A stretch of DNA of 64,000 bases from Acetatifactor muris (GCA_023663635.1 JAMPHD010000003.1:1-64000); one strand, 5' to 3'. Counted from the first letter of the stretch, positions 8,914 to 17,421 are shown. Notes: generated by a model not told the origin, from the letters alone. Translations and numbers: made by a program.

Positions 8914-10317
8914 ATGAGTGAATATGTGATCGAATTATCCAAATATTTCATATGCGGTCTGATGGTGTTATACACCCTCAGTTCTTTCTACGCGTTCCGC
9001 TACGCGGGAACCGTTGGGAACCGCCCGGTGTACATCATTCAAAATATTCTGATGTTCATGATCCAGACGATCTGTTTCGTGAATCTGGTCCTGGTCACAA
9101 GGGCGGATTACACCACGGCTCTGAGTCTGAGTCTCGATCAGGAGACCAACGGAAGTACCGTGAATCAGGGATTGTTGTATCTGTTTCTGTTTGGATTCGT
9201 GGAGATATTTCTGTTGGCGGTGGTCTTTTTGGTGCCTGTCATCTATGAAAAATGCAATCGCCTGCTTTTGAACAATATGTGTATGCTGCTGGGGATCGGT
9301 CTGATGATGATCTCCAGACTGTCCTATTCCAGAGCCATCAAACAGTATGTGATCGTGTTGATCTCCCTGATCATCTCGCTGTTTATTCCCTATATCTTCA
9401 GTAAAGTGCGTTTTCTGAAAAAAATGACATGGCTCTACGCGGCGGTGGGCATAGCCTGCCTGAGCGCGGTGCTGATCCTGGGGCAGACCACCCACGGCTC
9501 CAATATATCCGTGGAGATCGCGGGGCTGACTTTTCAACCCTCCGAGTTTGTGAAGATTTTGTTCATCTTCTTTCTGGCGGGGGCGCTGTGGGAGGACAAT
9601 TCCTTCTTGCGGGTGGCGATCACGGCAGTGCTCGCCGGCATTCATGTGATCGTGTTGGTGCTCTCCACGGATCTGGGCGGCGCGCTGATCTTCTTTATCG
9701 CCTATGTGTTGGTGGTGTTCGTGGCGACCGGCAATTATCTGTATATTCTGGCGGGCGCGGCGGGAGGTTCCGCGGCGGCGCTGATGGCGTACAGGCTGTT
9801 CTCCCATGTGAGGATCAGGGTATTGGCATGGCAGGATCCCTGGAGTTATATAGACGATCAGGGGTGGCAGATCACCCAATCTCTCTTTGCGGTGGGGAGC
9901 GGCAGTTGGTTCGGCATGGGGCTTTTAAAGGGGGATCCCACCAAGATTCCCTTTGTCTCCGCCGACTGTATCTTTTCCTCCATCTGTGAGGAATTGGGCG
10001 TGATCTTCGGCGTCTGCCTGATCATGGTGTGCGTGAGCTGTTTTATCGCCATCATGCAGATCGCGTTGCGCATACATGACCGTTTTTATCAGTTGATCGT
10101 CTATGGGATCGGAACGATGTACATTTTCCAGATTTTTTTGACGGTGGGCGGAGGGATCAAGTTCATTCCCCTCACGGGCGTGACTCTTCCCTTTATCAGT
10201 TATGGAGGCAGTTCCATCATGAGTACCATGTTTATGTTTTTCATCATTCAGGGTATCTATATCCGATTGCAGGAGGAAGGGGTGAGGCGCCATGCCGACG
10301 ACGGGACGGAAGAGTAA
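8914..10317 (+). CDS. SEDS-family peptidoglycan polymerase (RodA/FtsW type)
   Basis: SEDS proteins polymerise lipid II into glycan strands at the cell membrane, working with a class B penicillin-binding protein. The 467-residue product has about ten to twelve membrane segments. It shows the family blocks FQPSEFVKI, LSTDLGGAL and, near the C-terminus, PFISYGGSSIMS. GGGGAG at about 8897 serves as ribosome binding site. The downstream PBP gene overlaps its end by 26 bases, so the two are translationally coupled and probably form one synthase. RodA, FtsW and SpoVE cannot be told apart safely here. The pairing with a short PBP resembles the actinobacterial rodA-pbpA arrangement. Confidence 0.9.
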   Translation: MSEYVIELSKYFICGLMVLYTLSSFYAFRYAGTVGNRPVYIIQNILMFMIQTICFVNLVLVTRADYTTALSLSLDQETNGSTVNQGLLYLFLFGFVEIFLLAVVFLVPVIYEKCNRLLLNNMCMLLGIGLMMISRLSYSRAIKQYVIVLISLIISLFIPYIFSKVRFLKKMTWLYAAVGIACLSAVLILGQTTHGSNISVEIAGLTFQPSEFVKILFIFFLAGALWEDNSFLRVAITAVLAGIHVIVLVLSTDLGGALIFFIAYVLVVFVATGNYLYILAGAAGGSAAALMAYRLFSHVRIRVLAWQDPWSYIDDQGWQITQSLFAVGSGSWFGMGLLKGDPTKIPFVSADCIFSSICEELGVIFGVCLIMVCVSCFIAIMQIALRIHDRFYQLIVYGIGTMYIFQIFLTVGGGIKFIPLTGVTLPFISYGGSSIMSTMFMFFIIQGIYIRLQEEGVRRHADDGTEE

Positions 10318-11782
10318 GACAAGATCGGGGACGGCGAAACGCCGCGCGGGGAGACGTGTGGGCAATTTTGTGGAGATCGTGGTGTCCATGGTCTTCTTCT
10401 GTGCGCTGTTCTTGTGCATGTCCGTGTATCTGGTGCATTTTGTGGCCACCAACGAGCAGGATCTGATCAACAACAGCTATAATTCCAGACAGGAGATCCT
10501 TTTATCCCGCAATTACCGGGGCACCATTTACTCCAGGGACGGGGAAGTGCTGGCGCAGACGGTATTGGACGGGGAGCAGAACGAGACCAGAGTCTATCCC
10601 TATGCGAATCTGTTCTCCCATATCGTGGGCTATTCCACACAGGGGCGTATGGGCGTGGAGGCATTGGCCAACTATTACCTCATCAACACCAACACATCCA
10701 TCAACAATAAGGTGGCCAACGACATGGCCGGGGTCAAGAACCCGGGAGACAATGTGTACACCACCTTGGACGTGCAGATCCAGAAGGTGGCGGACGAGCA
10801 GCTCAGCGTCTATCGGGGGGCGATCATCGTGACGGAGGTGAAGACCGGCAAGATTTTGGCCATGGTGTCCCATCCGGATTTTGATCCCAATGAGATCGGC
10901 GTGATCTGGGATACCCTGCTGCAGGACGATTCCAGTTCCGTGCTGTTAAACCGGGCCACACAGGGCCTGTATCCTCCGGGATCCACTTTCAAGATCGTCA
11001 CCGCGTTGGAATATATCCGGGAGAAACCCGGCACATGGAACGGCTATCGGTATCAGTGCAACGGCTCCTACCGCCAGGGGGACAGCAAGATCAGCTGTTA
11101 CCATGGAGCCAACCACGGAGCCGTCACCTTTCAGAGTTCCTTTGCCAAGTCCTGCAATTCCTCCTTTGCCAACATAGGCATGCAGTTGGACAGGGAGCGT
11201 TTTCAGGATACTCTGGAGGATCTGCTCTTTGATCAGGATTTGCCGCTGACCCTGCTCTATGCCAAGAGCTCGGTGGAGATAAGTGATGATATGACCGCGG
11301 ACGCCATGATGCAGACATCCATCGGGCAGGGTAAGACACAGATCACGCCCATGCATCTGAACATGATCACCTGTGCCATCGCCAACGGCGGCAGACTGAT
11401 GAAACCCTATGTGATAGACCGGGTGGAGAATGACGCCGGCAACACGGTGAAGAGCTACAAGCCCTCCGCCTACGGCTATCTGATGACGCAGGAGGAGTCG
11501 GAGATCCTGCAGGAGCTGATGGTGAACGTGGTGGAGCAGGGCACGGCCACCAAGTTAAAAGGATTGTCTTACACCGCCGGAGGCAAGACGGGATCGGCGG
11601 AGTACAACAATGTAAAAGGGGACAGCCACGCGTGGTTTACGGGATTCGCGCCGGCGGAGGATCCCGAGGTGTGCGTCACCATCGTGATAGAGGGCGCGGG
11701 ATCCGGCGGCGACTATGCCGTTCCCATCGCCAGAAGACTCTTTGACGCGTATTTTAACGAAAAGAAAGCGGCGGAGCAGTGA
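10292..11782 (+). CDS. Class B penicillin-binding protein transpeptidase
   Basis: This membrane-anchored enzyme cross-links peptidoglycan. The 496-residue protein has a basic cytoplasmic tail, one membrane anchor (about residues 28-52), and the three catalytic motifs of the transpeptidase domain: S231-T-F-K234, S287-C-N289 and K432-T-G. The N-terminal non-penicillin-binding part is short compared with PBP2 or PBP3, so it resembles PbpA-type proteins. The start overlaps the SEDS gene by 26 bases, indicating coupled synthesis of both halves of the synthase. A GC-rich hairpin covers the stop codon and probably ends the operon that includes the U32 gene. Confidence 0.92.
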   Translation: MPTTGRKSKTRSGTAKRRAGRRVGNFVEIVVSMVFFCALFLCMSVYLVHFVATNEQDLINNSYNSRQEILLSRNYRGTIYSRDGEVLAQTVLDGEQNETRVYPYANLFSHIVGYSTQGRMGVEALANYYLINTNTSINNKVANDMAGVKNPGDNVYTTLDVQIQKVADEQLSVYRGAIIVTEVKTGKILAMVSHPDFDPNEIGVIWDTLLQDDSSSVLLNRATQGLYPPGSTFKIVTALEYIREKPGTWNGYRYQCNGSYRQGDSKISCYHGANHGAVTFQSSFAKSCNSSFANIGMQLDRERFQDTLEDLLFDQDLPLTLLYAKSSVEISDDMTADAMMQTSIGQGKTQITPMHLNMITCAIANGGRLMKPYVIDRVENDAGNTVKSYKPSAYGYLMTQEESEILQELMVNVVEQGTATKLKGLSYTAGGKTGSAEYNNVKGDSHAWFTGFAPAEDPEVCVTIVIEGAGSGGDYAVPIARRLFDAYFNEKKAAEQ

Positions 11783-11793
11783 CGCTCCGCCGC
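11768..11793 (+). terminator. GC-rich hairpin over the PBP stop codon
   Basis: GCGGCGGAGC (11768-11777) pairs perfectly with GCTCCGCCGC (11784-11793) around a 6-base loop containing the stop codon. The + strand lacks a T-run after it, while the minus strand has TTTCTTTT. It marks the change from GC-rich genes to an AT-richer pocket. Confidence 0.45.
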
Positions 11794-11813
11794 AAAAAGA
11801 GGCGATCGTATTG

Positions 11814-12149
11814 ATGAAAAATATGCGGTATTCCTATTCTCAGGCTCGTTATATGGCTTGGAGTATCTTTAAAGAGATTCATCCCAAAGAAACCTGGCCG
11901 GATTGGTTGGAGAATTGTCTCTATGATGTTGGAAATATAAACAGCAATAATGATTGGGTATTTAGGATCATGTTGCAACCGCAGATTTCTTTGTCTGCGG
12001 GTATGCATTATGAATTAATAGAAAATGAACCATTGTTGGTTACCTATGATAAGGTAACAGGGGAGAAAAGGTTTGTGATTTCCGGCGGACCTGCTTTGGA
12101 GAATGTAGGTATTATTTACGAAATAGCGCCCTCGTTAAAGTATATTTGA
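11814..12149 (+). CDS. Unrecognised 111-residue protein
   Basis: No family is recognised. The predicted protein is soluble, with two halves: a helical N-terminal part rich in aromatic residues and an acidic C-terminal part that looks beta-rich. The ATG at 11814 is preferred over in-frame codons inside the PBP gene. AAAAAGAGGCG precedes it at some distance. Codon use and base composition are more AT-rich than the neighbouring cell-wall genes and similar to the next gene, so both may have come in together. A link with the zinc-ribbon gene downstream is suggested only by proximity and shared composition. Confidence 0.6.
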   Translation: MKNMRYSYSQARYMAWSIFKEIHPKETWPDWLENCLYDVGNINSNNDWVFRIMLQPQISLSAGMHYELIENEPLLVTYDKVTGEKRFVISGGPALENVGIIYEIAPSLKYI

Positions 12150-12194
12150 CGTTTTATTTTTCTTACAAATACAAATAATGAAGGAGTTGTTTAT

Positions 12195-13085
12195 ATGTAT
12201 TATGTTTTAGACATATGCCCTAAATGTATGGATAAGCTATATGAAAGGGAAAGACCAATGAAGGATGAGGAATATGCCCCGGTTTCTGAGGCATCCTGTC
12301 CGAACTGCGGGCACAGGCTTATTGAGGCTTGTGTGGGGGAGACGAAACCGGACAGCACGGTATATGATACGACATATAAGATTTTCATTAGATATACGCC
12401 GGACAGCCACGAAAAAGAAGCGACAGATATAGTAATGAAGTTGGGGCATTGCAGCAGGGATGCCGCCTTGGAAAAATTGGGCACTAAAAACAGCTTTCTC
12501 TGCGAAGGAAACTTACTTGAAACTTATTTAAACAAACGGGAATTGCAAAAAGTAAACTGGTTTTTGGGTTATAAGACAGAACCTGAATTTCCATATGATA
12601 TTCCGGCATTCTTTTTCTTCTGCCCGACCTGCGAGGGAATACCTGTTGAGAAAACAGAGGTTCTGGAGGATGGCTCCTACGAAGTCGAGACGGGTATTTT
12701 CTGTGAGAAATGCAATAAGTGGGTAGATTCATTCTACACCACACTAAAAGATGTTGACAATACCATATACCATTTGAAAGCATCCTTGCAAGGAGTTGAA
12801 AGTAATGTAAAGAAAAAACTGCTCGAGGAACTTGAAGAGTATGAAGATTGGGAGATTAGAAAAGAAGTGACAGAAGAAGGGTTTACCGTGGATGGCCGGG
12901 CAACGGGTATAAGCGGAATTTTGATAGAACTGAAATCAAATGGTATCGGCTTTGAAATAGCCCCCGTATATCCATATGAAATCCCTGTATACAAAAAGCT
13001 ATGGACGGAGGCGGATGTAGAACTGTTGAAGGCAATGAATCCAGGGTTTAATGTGACAGCAGAGGAACTGAATGCGCTTAACTAA
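12195..13085 (+). CDS. Unrecognised protein with two predicted zinc ribbons
   Basis: The 296-residue product is not recognised as a whole. It has four CxxC pairs: C8/C11 with C35/C38, and C143/C146 with C170/C173, which suggests two separate four-cysteine zinc ribbons. Between them, about residues 60-125 form a mixed helical and strand region that faintly resembles the ribosomal L7/L12 C-terminal fold. The last 100 residues are charged and contain a helix (KKKLLEELEEYEDWEI). AAGGAG precedes the ATG. It is AT-richer than its neighbours and ends before a strong shared terminator. It could be a nucleic-acid-binding or immunity-type protein. Function is unknown. Confidence 0.65.
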   Translation: MYYVLDICPKCMDKLYERERPMKDEEYAPVSEASCPNCGHRLIEACVGETKPDSTVYDTTYKIFIRYTPDSHEKEATDIVMKLGHCSRDAALEKLGTKNSFLCEGNLLETYLNKRELQKVNWFLGYKTEPEFPYDIPAFFFFCPTCEGIPVEKTEVLEDGSYEVETGIFCEKCNKWVDSFYTTLKDVDNTIYHLKASLQGVESNVKKKLLEELEEYEDWEIRKEVTEEGFTVDGRATGISGILIELKSNGIGFEIAPVYPYEIPVYKKLWTEADVELLKAMNPGFNVTAEELNALN

Positions 13086-13120
13086 AAAGGAGAACCCCCG
13101 GCTGCTCTTATGACAATGAG

Positions 13121-13157
13121 ATAAAAACTCCCTGCCTCATCGGCAGGGAGTTTTTAT
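13121..13157. terminator. Strong bidirectional terminator between converging genes
   Basis: A 16-bp perfect stem (13121-13136 with 13142-13157) has a 5-base loop, with A-rich left and T-rich right arms. It can end the zinc-ribbon gene on the + strand and the HD-GYP-like gene on the minus strand. Confidence 0.85.
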
Positions 13158-13205
13158 GAGTCGGATGAGACTTCGTTTCCATAGTCTAAAAGAAAATCCG
13201 ATCAC

Positions 13206-14261
13206 TTATACCATTTTCACGATCTCAAGACCCGGAGTCCGCAGCAGATCCACCAATTCATTGTTGTCCTCGCTCTTTAGGAGCGGGCGGGAGTATTTGG
13301 TTGGGTGGATGATCAGCACCTCCCAGATGCGCTCGTCATTGGTCTGTACTCTGGAACCGATCTGCGCGTCCGCGATGCGCTGCATGATGGGCATCAGCAG
13401 TTCCACGTCAAACCGGTACATATTTTCCTCAAAATGGCCCAAGATCTGCAGAGGGGTGAAAGCGTTTCGATAAGATCTGGGGGAGGCCATGGCGATATAG
13501 GCGTCCACGATGGCCATATAGCGGGCAAAGACATCAATCTTTTGTCCCTGCATGTGATAGGGATAGCCGCTTCCGTCCAGTCTCTCATGGTGCATGATCA
13601 CGGCGTTCTTGATATGGGGATCCAGATCCAGACCGCGCACCAGAGAATATCCCACCACGGGGTGGGTCTGTATGATCTTAAACTCCTCAGGAGTCAGTTT
13701 CCCGGATTTCCACAACAGGTCATAGGGCAGTTTCATCTTGCCGATATCATAGTAGAATCCGCAGAGGATCAGGGTGCGCTTGTCCACATCATTCATATTA
13801 AGCCAGTCCGCGATGGCGCCGGCCAAAAGCGCGGAGTTGAGGCAATGGCTGAAAGTCAGCTCGTCCTCATTGGGCATCATATTGTAGAGAAAGTCCAACA
13901 GCACGGCCCCGGACGGGATATTGACATAGACCTCATTATACAGCCGCAGAAGATCCGCGTCTTTGACCGGAGTCCCGGTCTCCAGAAAGGCTCCCATCAT
14001 AAGCTTATAGCGCAGAAGAGCGGCATTGTAATTTTGCTCAAACAGCTTAAAATCCTCGTTAAAACGGATTCGCTCATAATGTGTGGAGGCAAAATCAATG
14101 TCCTCCATCACGGTGGCACACATGACGGAATAGCGTTTTAATTTGTCGATGATGAGCTGATTTAACTCCGTCCCTGCGGGATATATGACCTTGTCCTGTG
14201 AGATGATATCCGCACCCAAGACCATTCCCGGAGTCAATGATATCCATGCAACATCTTTCAA
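13206..14261 (-). CDS. HD-GYP-like domain protein with altered HD motif
   Basis: HD-GYP proteins are usually phosphodiesterases that break down cyclic di-GMP or related signals. The 351-residue product has an N-terminal DUF-like region and a C-terminal HD-GYP domain with HHE (224-226) and DGSGYP (229-234). The expected HD pair before xGK reads Y171-D172 (in YYDIGK), so the histidine ligand is missing and catalysis may be impaired. The TTG at 14261 is taken as the start because AAAGGAGG lies 9 bases upstream on the minus strand. No upstream ATG has such a site. A promoter lies at 14294-14323. It is transcribed away from the DUF2953 operon. Confidence 0.8.
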   Translation of the reverse strand: MKDVAWISLTPGMVLGADIISQDKVIYPAGTELNQLIIDKLKRYSVMCATVMEDIDFASTHYERIRFNEDFKLFEQNYNAALLRYKLMMGAFLETGTPVKDADLLRLYNEVYVNIPSGAVLLDFLYNMMPNEDELTFSHCLNSALLAGAIADWLNMNDVDKRTLILCGFYYDIGKMKLPYDLLWKSGKLTPEEFKIIQTHPVVGYSLVRGLDLDPHIKNAVIMHHERLDGSGYPYHMQGQKIDVFARYMAIVDAYIAMASPRSYRNAFTPLQILGHFEENMYRFDVELLMPIMQRIADAQIGSRVQTNDERIWEVLIIHPTKYSRPLLKSEDNNELVDLLRTPGLEIVKMV

Positions 14262-14293
14262 AATGGTGGTCCTCCTTTTAAGCCCTATAGAAT

Positions 14294-14323
14294 ATAGTAT
14301 AAAATATTCATAAAATATGTCAA
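14294..14323 (-). promoter_or_regulatory. Promoter of the HD-GYP-like gene
   Basis: On the minus strand, a perfect TTGACA (14318-14323) is followed after 18 bases by TACTAT (14294-14299). The start codon lies about 33 bases further on. The surrounding sequence is very AT-rich. Confidence 0.65.
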
Positions 14324-14385
14324 TGAATATTTTGCGTGAAATGTCGAAATTCTCAAAAATACGGGGCGACCCGGACATTTACAAA

Positions 14386-14414
14386 TTGTTTTTGTAGGGG
14401 AACTATGCTATACT
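14386..14414 (+). promoter_or_regulatory. Promoter of the DUF2953-GerW operon
   Basis: TTGTTT (14386-14391), 17 bases, then TATACT (14409-14414) with TG at the extended -10 position. It is back to back with the promoter of the HD-GYP-like gene and 33 bases before the next ATG. Confidence 0.6.
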
Positions 14415-14446
14415 TGATATGTATATGTTTTGTTGAGGGTTCCCCT

Positions 14447-14770
14447 ATGAGAAGAATGCTGACGTTTCGCCCCAAGCTGTATCTCGGCGAGGGCATTAAG
14501 GAGAAAAAACTGGATAAAATAAAAAAGAATCTGGTTGAGAAACCATTGCGCGCGAATGTGTACCTGATCGCGCTGGCGCATAATCCCACGGCTCAACTGG
14601 AATGTTTTGATGCAAGGCAGTTGGCGCAGCGTTTTTATGAAAATTATCCCGTGCAGGTGGTGGGGATCGCCAAGGACTATGAGGACGCCCTGCAGGTGGT
14701 GGAGCGCATCACGCGGGAATGTTTGGATGAGCGGGGAGACTGTAAGCTGAAGGAGTACCTGATATGTTGA
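14447..14770 (+). CDS. Conserved-looking small protein before DUF2953
   Basis: The function is unknown. The 107-residue basic protein has a predicted alternating helix-strand pattern (RANVYLIALAHN, PVQVVGIAKDYEDALQVVERI), suggesting a small alpha/beta fold, and no membrane segment. The ATG at 14447 follows GAGGG and lies 33 bases after a good promoter. Its last 7 bases overlap the DUF2953 gene, so the two are translationally coupled. From this position next to a GerW-type gene, I infer a possible role in late growth or sporulation, without direct evidence. Confidence 0.7.
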   Translation: MRRMLTFRPKLYLGEGIKEKKLDKIKKNLVEKPLRANVYLIALAHNPTAQLECFDARQLAQRFYENYPVQVVGIAKDYEDALQVVERITRECLDERGDCKLKEYLIC

Positions 14771-15723
14771 CAATACTGTTAAAGATCCTCGGCATCCTGG
14801 GCATCGTGCTGCTCGTGGTCTTAGGCGTGGTTTTGGCGCTGATCCTGCTCGTTCTGTTCGTGCCCGTCAGCTATCGGGTCAACGCGGAGCGGAAAATTTT
14901 GTCGGAGGGCGACGCGGACGGAGAGCCGCAGGGCAAAGGGGACGGGGAATCGGAAGGCGGGGAGGTTGAGACCGTCCGCATGAGTCTGTCCGTCCGGGCG
15001 CGTTGGCTGTTGGGATTTTTGAGAGCGCGGTTTGATTATCCGGATCCCGGGACTTTCAGAGTGAAAATACTGTTTTGGACACTGTATGATTCCGGCAGGG
15101 AAGAGCAGGAACCGGAGACATCAAAACCGCCTGAGCGATCCTCACAACCGGAAACGGCGGCTCAGGCAGAGGAACCCCGACAACCCGGGCAATCGGAGCA
15201 ATCCGGGCAGCCGGAGCAAGCGGAATCATCGGCTCAGCCGGATCCCGCGCCGGAGCCGACCAGAGAGACCGACGGATCCCGTCTCAGTCCTTTTGAAAAA
15301 TTACGGTACACATTTCGCGGGATCTGTGATAGAATAAAAACAATTCGGGATGATATCGCGTATTATAAGGCGGTTCTGACGGATGAGGACACGAGGGGAC
15401 TCCTAAATCACGCTCTCACGCGTCTGGGAAAGGTCTTAAAGAGCATCCGGCCGAGGCGACTGAAGGCCGACATCCGGTTCGGGACGGGATCCCCCGACAC
15501 CACGGGATACGCGTTTGGCGTCTACGGGATGTTGTGTACTTATTTGGGACAAAACGTGCTGCTCACTCCGGATTTTGAGCGGGCGGTTTTGGAGGGAGAG
15601 CTGTATGCCGCCGGCCGTATCACGGTGTGCAAGCTCTTGTGGCACGGAGCCATGTTGGCGCTCGACAAGCGCCTGTGGGAACTGATTTCCAAATTAAAGA
15701 GAGAAGACAGGGCAGTAAGATAA
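14764..15723 (+). CDS. DUF2953 membrane-associated protein (YtfI-like)
   Basis: DUF2953 proteins are often encoded beside gerW/ytfJ in spore formers, and their function is not established. The 319-residue product has one strongly hydrophobic N-terminal segment (about residues 3-35). A low-complexity linker rich in Pro, Glu, Gln and Ser spans about residues 115-165. The conserved C-terminal part contains RLKADIRFGTGSPDTTGYAFG and ends in a basic tail. The ATG overlaps the upstream gene by 7 bases. GerW follows 34 bases downstream. The linker is made of near-tandem QPGQSEQ-like units and could vary between strains. Confidence 0.8.
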   Translation: MLTILLKILGILGIVLLVVLGVVLALILLVLFVPVSYRVNAERKILSEGDADGEPQGKGDGESEGGEVETVRMSLSVRARWLLGFLRARFDYPDPGTFRVKILFWTLYDSGREEQEPETSKPPERSSQPETAAQAEEPRQPGQSEQSGQPEQAESSAQPDPAPEPTRETDGSRLSPFEKLRYTFRGICDRIKTIRDDIAYYKAVLTDEDTRGLLNHALTRLGKVLKSIRPRRLKADIRFGTGSPDTTGYAFGVYGMLCTYLGQNVLLTPDFERAVLEGELYAAGRITVCKLLWHGAMLALDKRLWELISKLKREDRAVR

Positions 15724-15757
15724 CCGACATTTTAATGTAAAAGATGGGAGATCAAAG

Positions 15758-16168
15758 ATGGCAAACAAAGAAAATGAATTTCAGGGTGTGGTGGAATCTC
15801 TGCTGCAGGGAATGGACACGGTGCTCTCGACTAAGACGGTGGTGGGAGAGGCGACCACGGTGGGAGACACCATTATCCTGCCCTTGGTGGATGTGACGTT
15901 CGGCGTCGGCGCGGGCGCGGGCAATAACAGCCAGAAGGGTTCCGCGTCCGGAGTGGGCGGCCTTGGCGGCAAGATGACGCCCAGCGCGGTCCTGGTGATC
16001 AGAGAGGGATCCGTAAAGCTTGTGAACATCAAAAATCAGGATACCGTGACCAAGATCCTGGACATGATCCCCGATCTGGTGGACAAATTCACGCAGCCCA
16101 AGGAGCCGGAGACCATGAGTGACACGGAGATCGTGGATCTGGCATTCCCCGAGGGAGAAAATAAATAG
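15758..16168 (+). CDS. GerW/YtfJ-family sporulation protein
   Basis: In Bacillus, GerW (YtfJ) is needed for spore germination, probably acting during sporulation. The 136-residue product shows the family layout: an N-terminal helix (VVESLLQGMDTVLSTKTVVGE), a conserved strand region (TIILPLVDVTFGVGAGAG) and a glycine-rich loop (about residues 48-72), then the VLVIREGSVKLVNI segment. GGGAGATCAAAG precedes the ATG. It follows the DUF2953 gene, as in other spore formers, supporting both calls. The presence of this pair is one reason to believe the organism forms spores. Confidence 0.9.
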   Translation: MANKENEFQGVVESLLQGMDTVLSTKTVVGEATTVGDTIILPLVDVTFGVGAGAGNNSQKGSASGVGGLGGKMTPSAVLVIREGSVKLVNIKNQDTVTKILDMIPDLVDKFTQPKEPETMSDTEIVDLAFPEGENK

Positions 16169-16232
16169 TTTTTGTCATAAATCGGCAGGATAAACCATAT
16201 AATACAGCGAGATAATATATGTGTGTGTATCC

Positions 16233-16376
16233 ATGAAGAAAATCATTGGTCTGGTTTCGCTGTTGGTTGCCCTTGGAATGCTTATCATGATGATCACCAA
16301 CAATCGACTGGTCGGCCTGATCATCGTTGCGCTGTTGGTCTTTTTGGGCTATAATTGTCTCTGCTGTGGCGACTGA
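16233..16376 (+). CDS. 47-residue hydrophobic membrane peptide
   Basis: A short frame from ATG at 16233 to TGA at 16374-16376 encodes 47 residues. The product has a basic start (MKK), two hydrophobic segments (about 4-21 and 27-41) split by a TNNR turn, and a CLCCGD end. This is what a small two-pass membrane protein looks like. No convincing Shine-Dalgarno site precedes it, which lowers confidence. It fills the gap between gerW and the J-domain gene, in the same direction. Confidence 0.5.
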   Translation: MKKIIGLVSLLVALGMLIMMITNNRLVGLIIVALLVFLGYNCLCCGD

Positions 16377-16389
16377 GAGGGAAATTTAA

Positions 16390-16923
16390 ATGAAGGACCG
16401 GGAAGAGATCATAAACATAGAGAGTTCGGAGGAACTGAAAGAGGCCAAGCTCTGGCTGTTTCAGGAATGTATGCGCTTGGAGCAGAGCAGGAAAGAACTG
16501 GACGAGATGAGGGACAAGTTCCAAAAGGAGCGGAAGTGTTTTATGGAGGAGATGGGGGCGTTGACCCGCCGCAGCGCTCTGGAGCACAAGCGCCTCAAGG
16601 AGGAAAATTTATTTTTTGACAAGAAGATGGCGATCCTGCAGGACGGTTTCAGACAGTTGGACGCCGACCGCAAGAAGTTGGAGCGGGAGCGCATCAGCTT
16701 TGAGAAAGAGCGGGAGCTGATGTCGCAGAACAGAAGTATGGACTATTATGGGGACGGCTCCATTGTGGACATCCTCTTTAGAAACGCCACCAATCCGCTG
16801 GCGCTCAGGAAACGCTACAAGGATCTGGTCAAGATCTTCCATCCGGACAATATCGCCGGAGACGAGGAACTGGTGCAGATGATCAACAGAGAGTACGCCA
16901 AACGCAAGAGAGAAGAGGCGTAA
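16390..16923 (+). CDS. Coiled-coil protein with C-terminal J domain
   Basis: The 177-residue product has a long charged coiled coil (about residues 10-115) followed by a compact C-terminal J domain. The HPD motif that activates Hsp70 is present at H151-P-D (in IFHPDN), with the preceding basic helix LRKRYKDLVK. J domains recruit DnaK to specific clients, so the coiled coil may be the client-binding part. That is inference. GAGAGGGAAA precedes the ATG. The gene is in line with gerW and the small membrane peptide. It is not a full DnaJ, since the Gly/Phe and zinc domains are absent. Confidence 0.8.
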   Translation: MKDREEIINIESSEELKEAKLWLFQECMRLEQSRKELDEMRDKFQKERKCFMEEMGALTRRSALEHKRLKEENLFFDKKMAILQDGFRQLDADRKKLERERISFEKERELMSQNRSMDYYGDGSIVDILFRNATNPLALRKRYKDLVKIFHPDNIAGDEELVQMINREYAKRKREEA

Positions 16924-16984
16924 GCACGCTTTGCGCACGGCCCTTATTAAGCAACGGGCAGCACGCTTTGCGCACTGCCCTTAT
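16923..16984 (+). repeat. Imperfect 25-bp direct repeat downstream of the J-domain gene
   Basis: Two copies, 16923-16947 and 16960-16984, share AGCACGCTTTGCGCA then GCCCTTAT and differ at one position. The period is 37 bases. The second copy with its flank can fold, GGGCAG pairing with CTGCCC. Function unknown. Confidence 0.6.
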
Positions 16985-16990
16985 GCTGAC

Positions 16991-17019
16991 AAAAAAGGGA
17001 AAGCATCCGCTTTCCCTTT
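16991..17019 (-). terminator. Terminator of rpmB
   Basis: An 11-bp perfect stem (AAAGGGAAAGC, 16994-17004, with its complement 17009-17019) has a 4-base loop. On the minus strand it is followed by TTTTTT, ending rpmB. It may also stop transcripts coming from the J-domain gene. Confidence 0.75.
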
Positions 17020-17054
17020 CATTCTTAGGATCAGCTCCCGCAGGATTGATGAAA

Positions 17055-17240
17055 TTAAGCTCTCTCAACCTTGCCGGATCTCAGGCATGACGTACAAACG
17101 TGCATTCTCTTGCTCGCGCCGTTTACCTTGCATTTTACTCTCTTAACGTTAGCGTTCCAAATTGCATTGCTTCTTCTATGAGAATGGCTTACATTGTTAC
17201 CGAAATGAACGCCTTTGCCACAAACATCACACTTAGCCAT
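17055..17240 (-). CDS. rpmB: Ribosomal protein bL28
   Basis: bL28 is a small protein of the large ribosomal subunit. The 61-residue basic product opens MAKCDVCGKGVHFGNNVSHSHRR and has a second cysteine pair near the end (CTSCL), so it is the zinc-binding C+ form. The start at 17240 follows GGAGGTGTCAAG on the minus strand. Upstream codons in frame would add ten unrelated residues. It is encoded alone and opposite to the Asp23-DAK2-recG run, a common arrangement in Firmicutes. Confidence 0.95.
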   Translation of the reverse strand: MAKCDVCGKGVHFGNNVSHSHRRSNAIWNANVKRVKCKVNGASKRMHVCTSCLRSGKVERA

Positions 17241-17421
17241 CTTGACACCTCCTAAACATGCTAAATTCACAACAGTGTTATATTACCGGAAATGCGGGAT
17301 AAAAGCAAGTAAAATTTGAAAATAATTTTTATAAGTAATTTTTTGCAGAAATTCTTTCCTTTTTTTGAAAAAACCGGTAGAATAGTCCTTGTATATGTCT
17401 GTATCAAGAAGGAGGTAGAAC

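Noticed and set aside
16924..17054. A CRISPR-like repeat
   Set aside because: There are only two copies, with no spacer array and no cas genes nearby.
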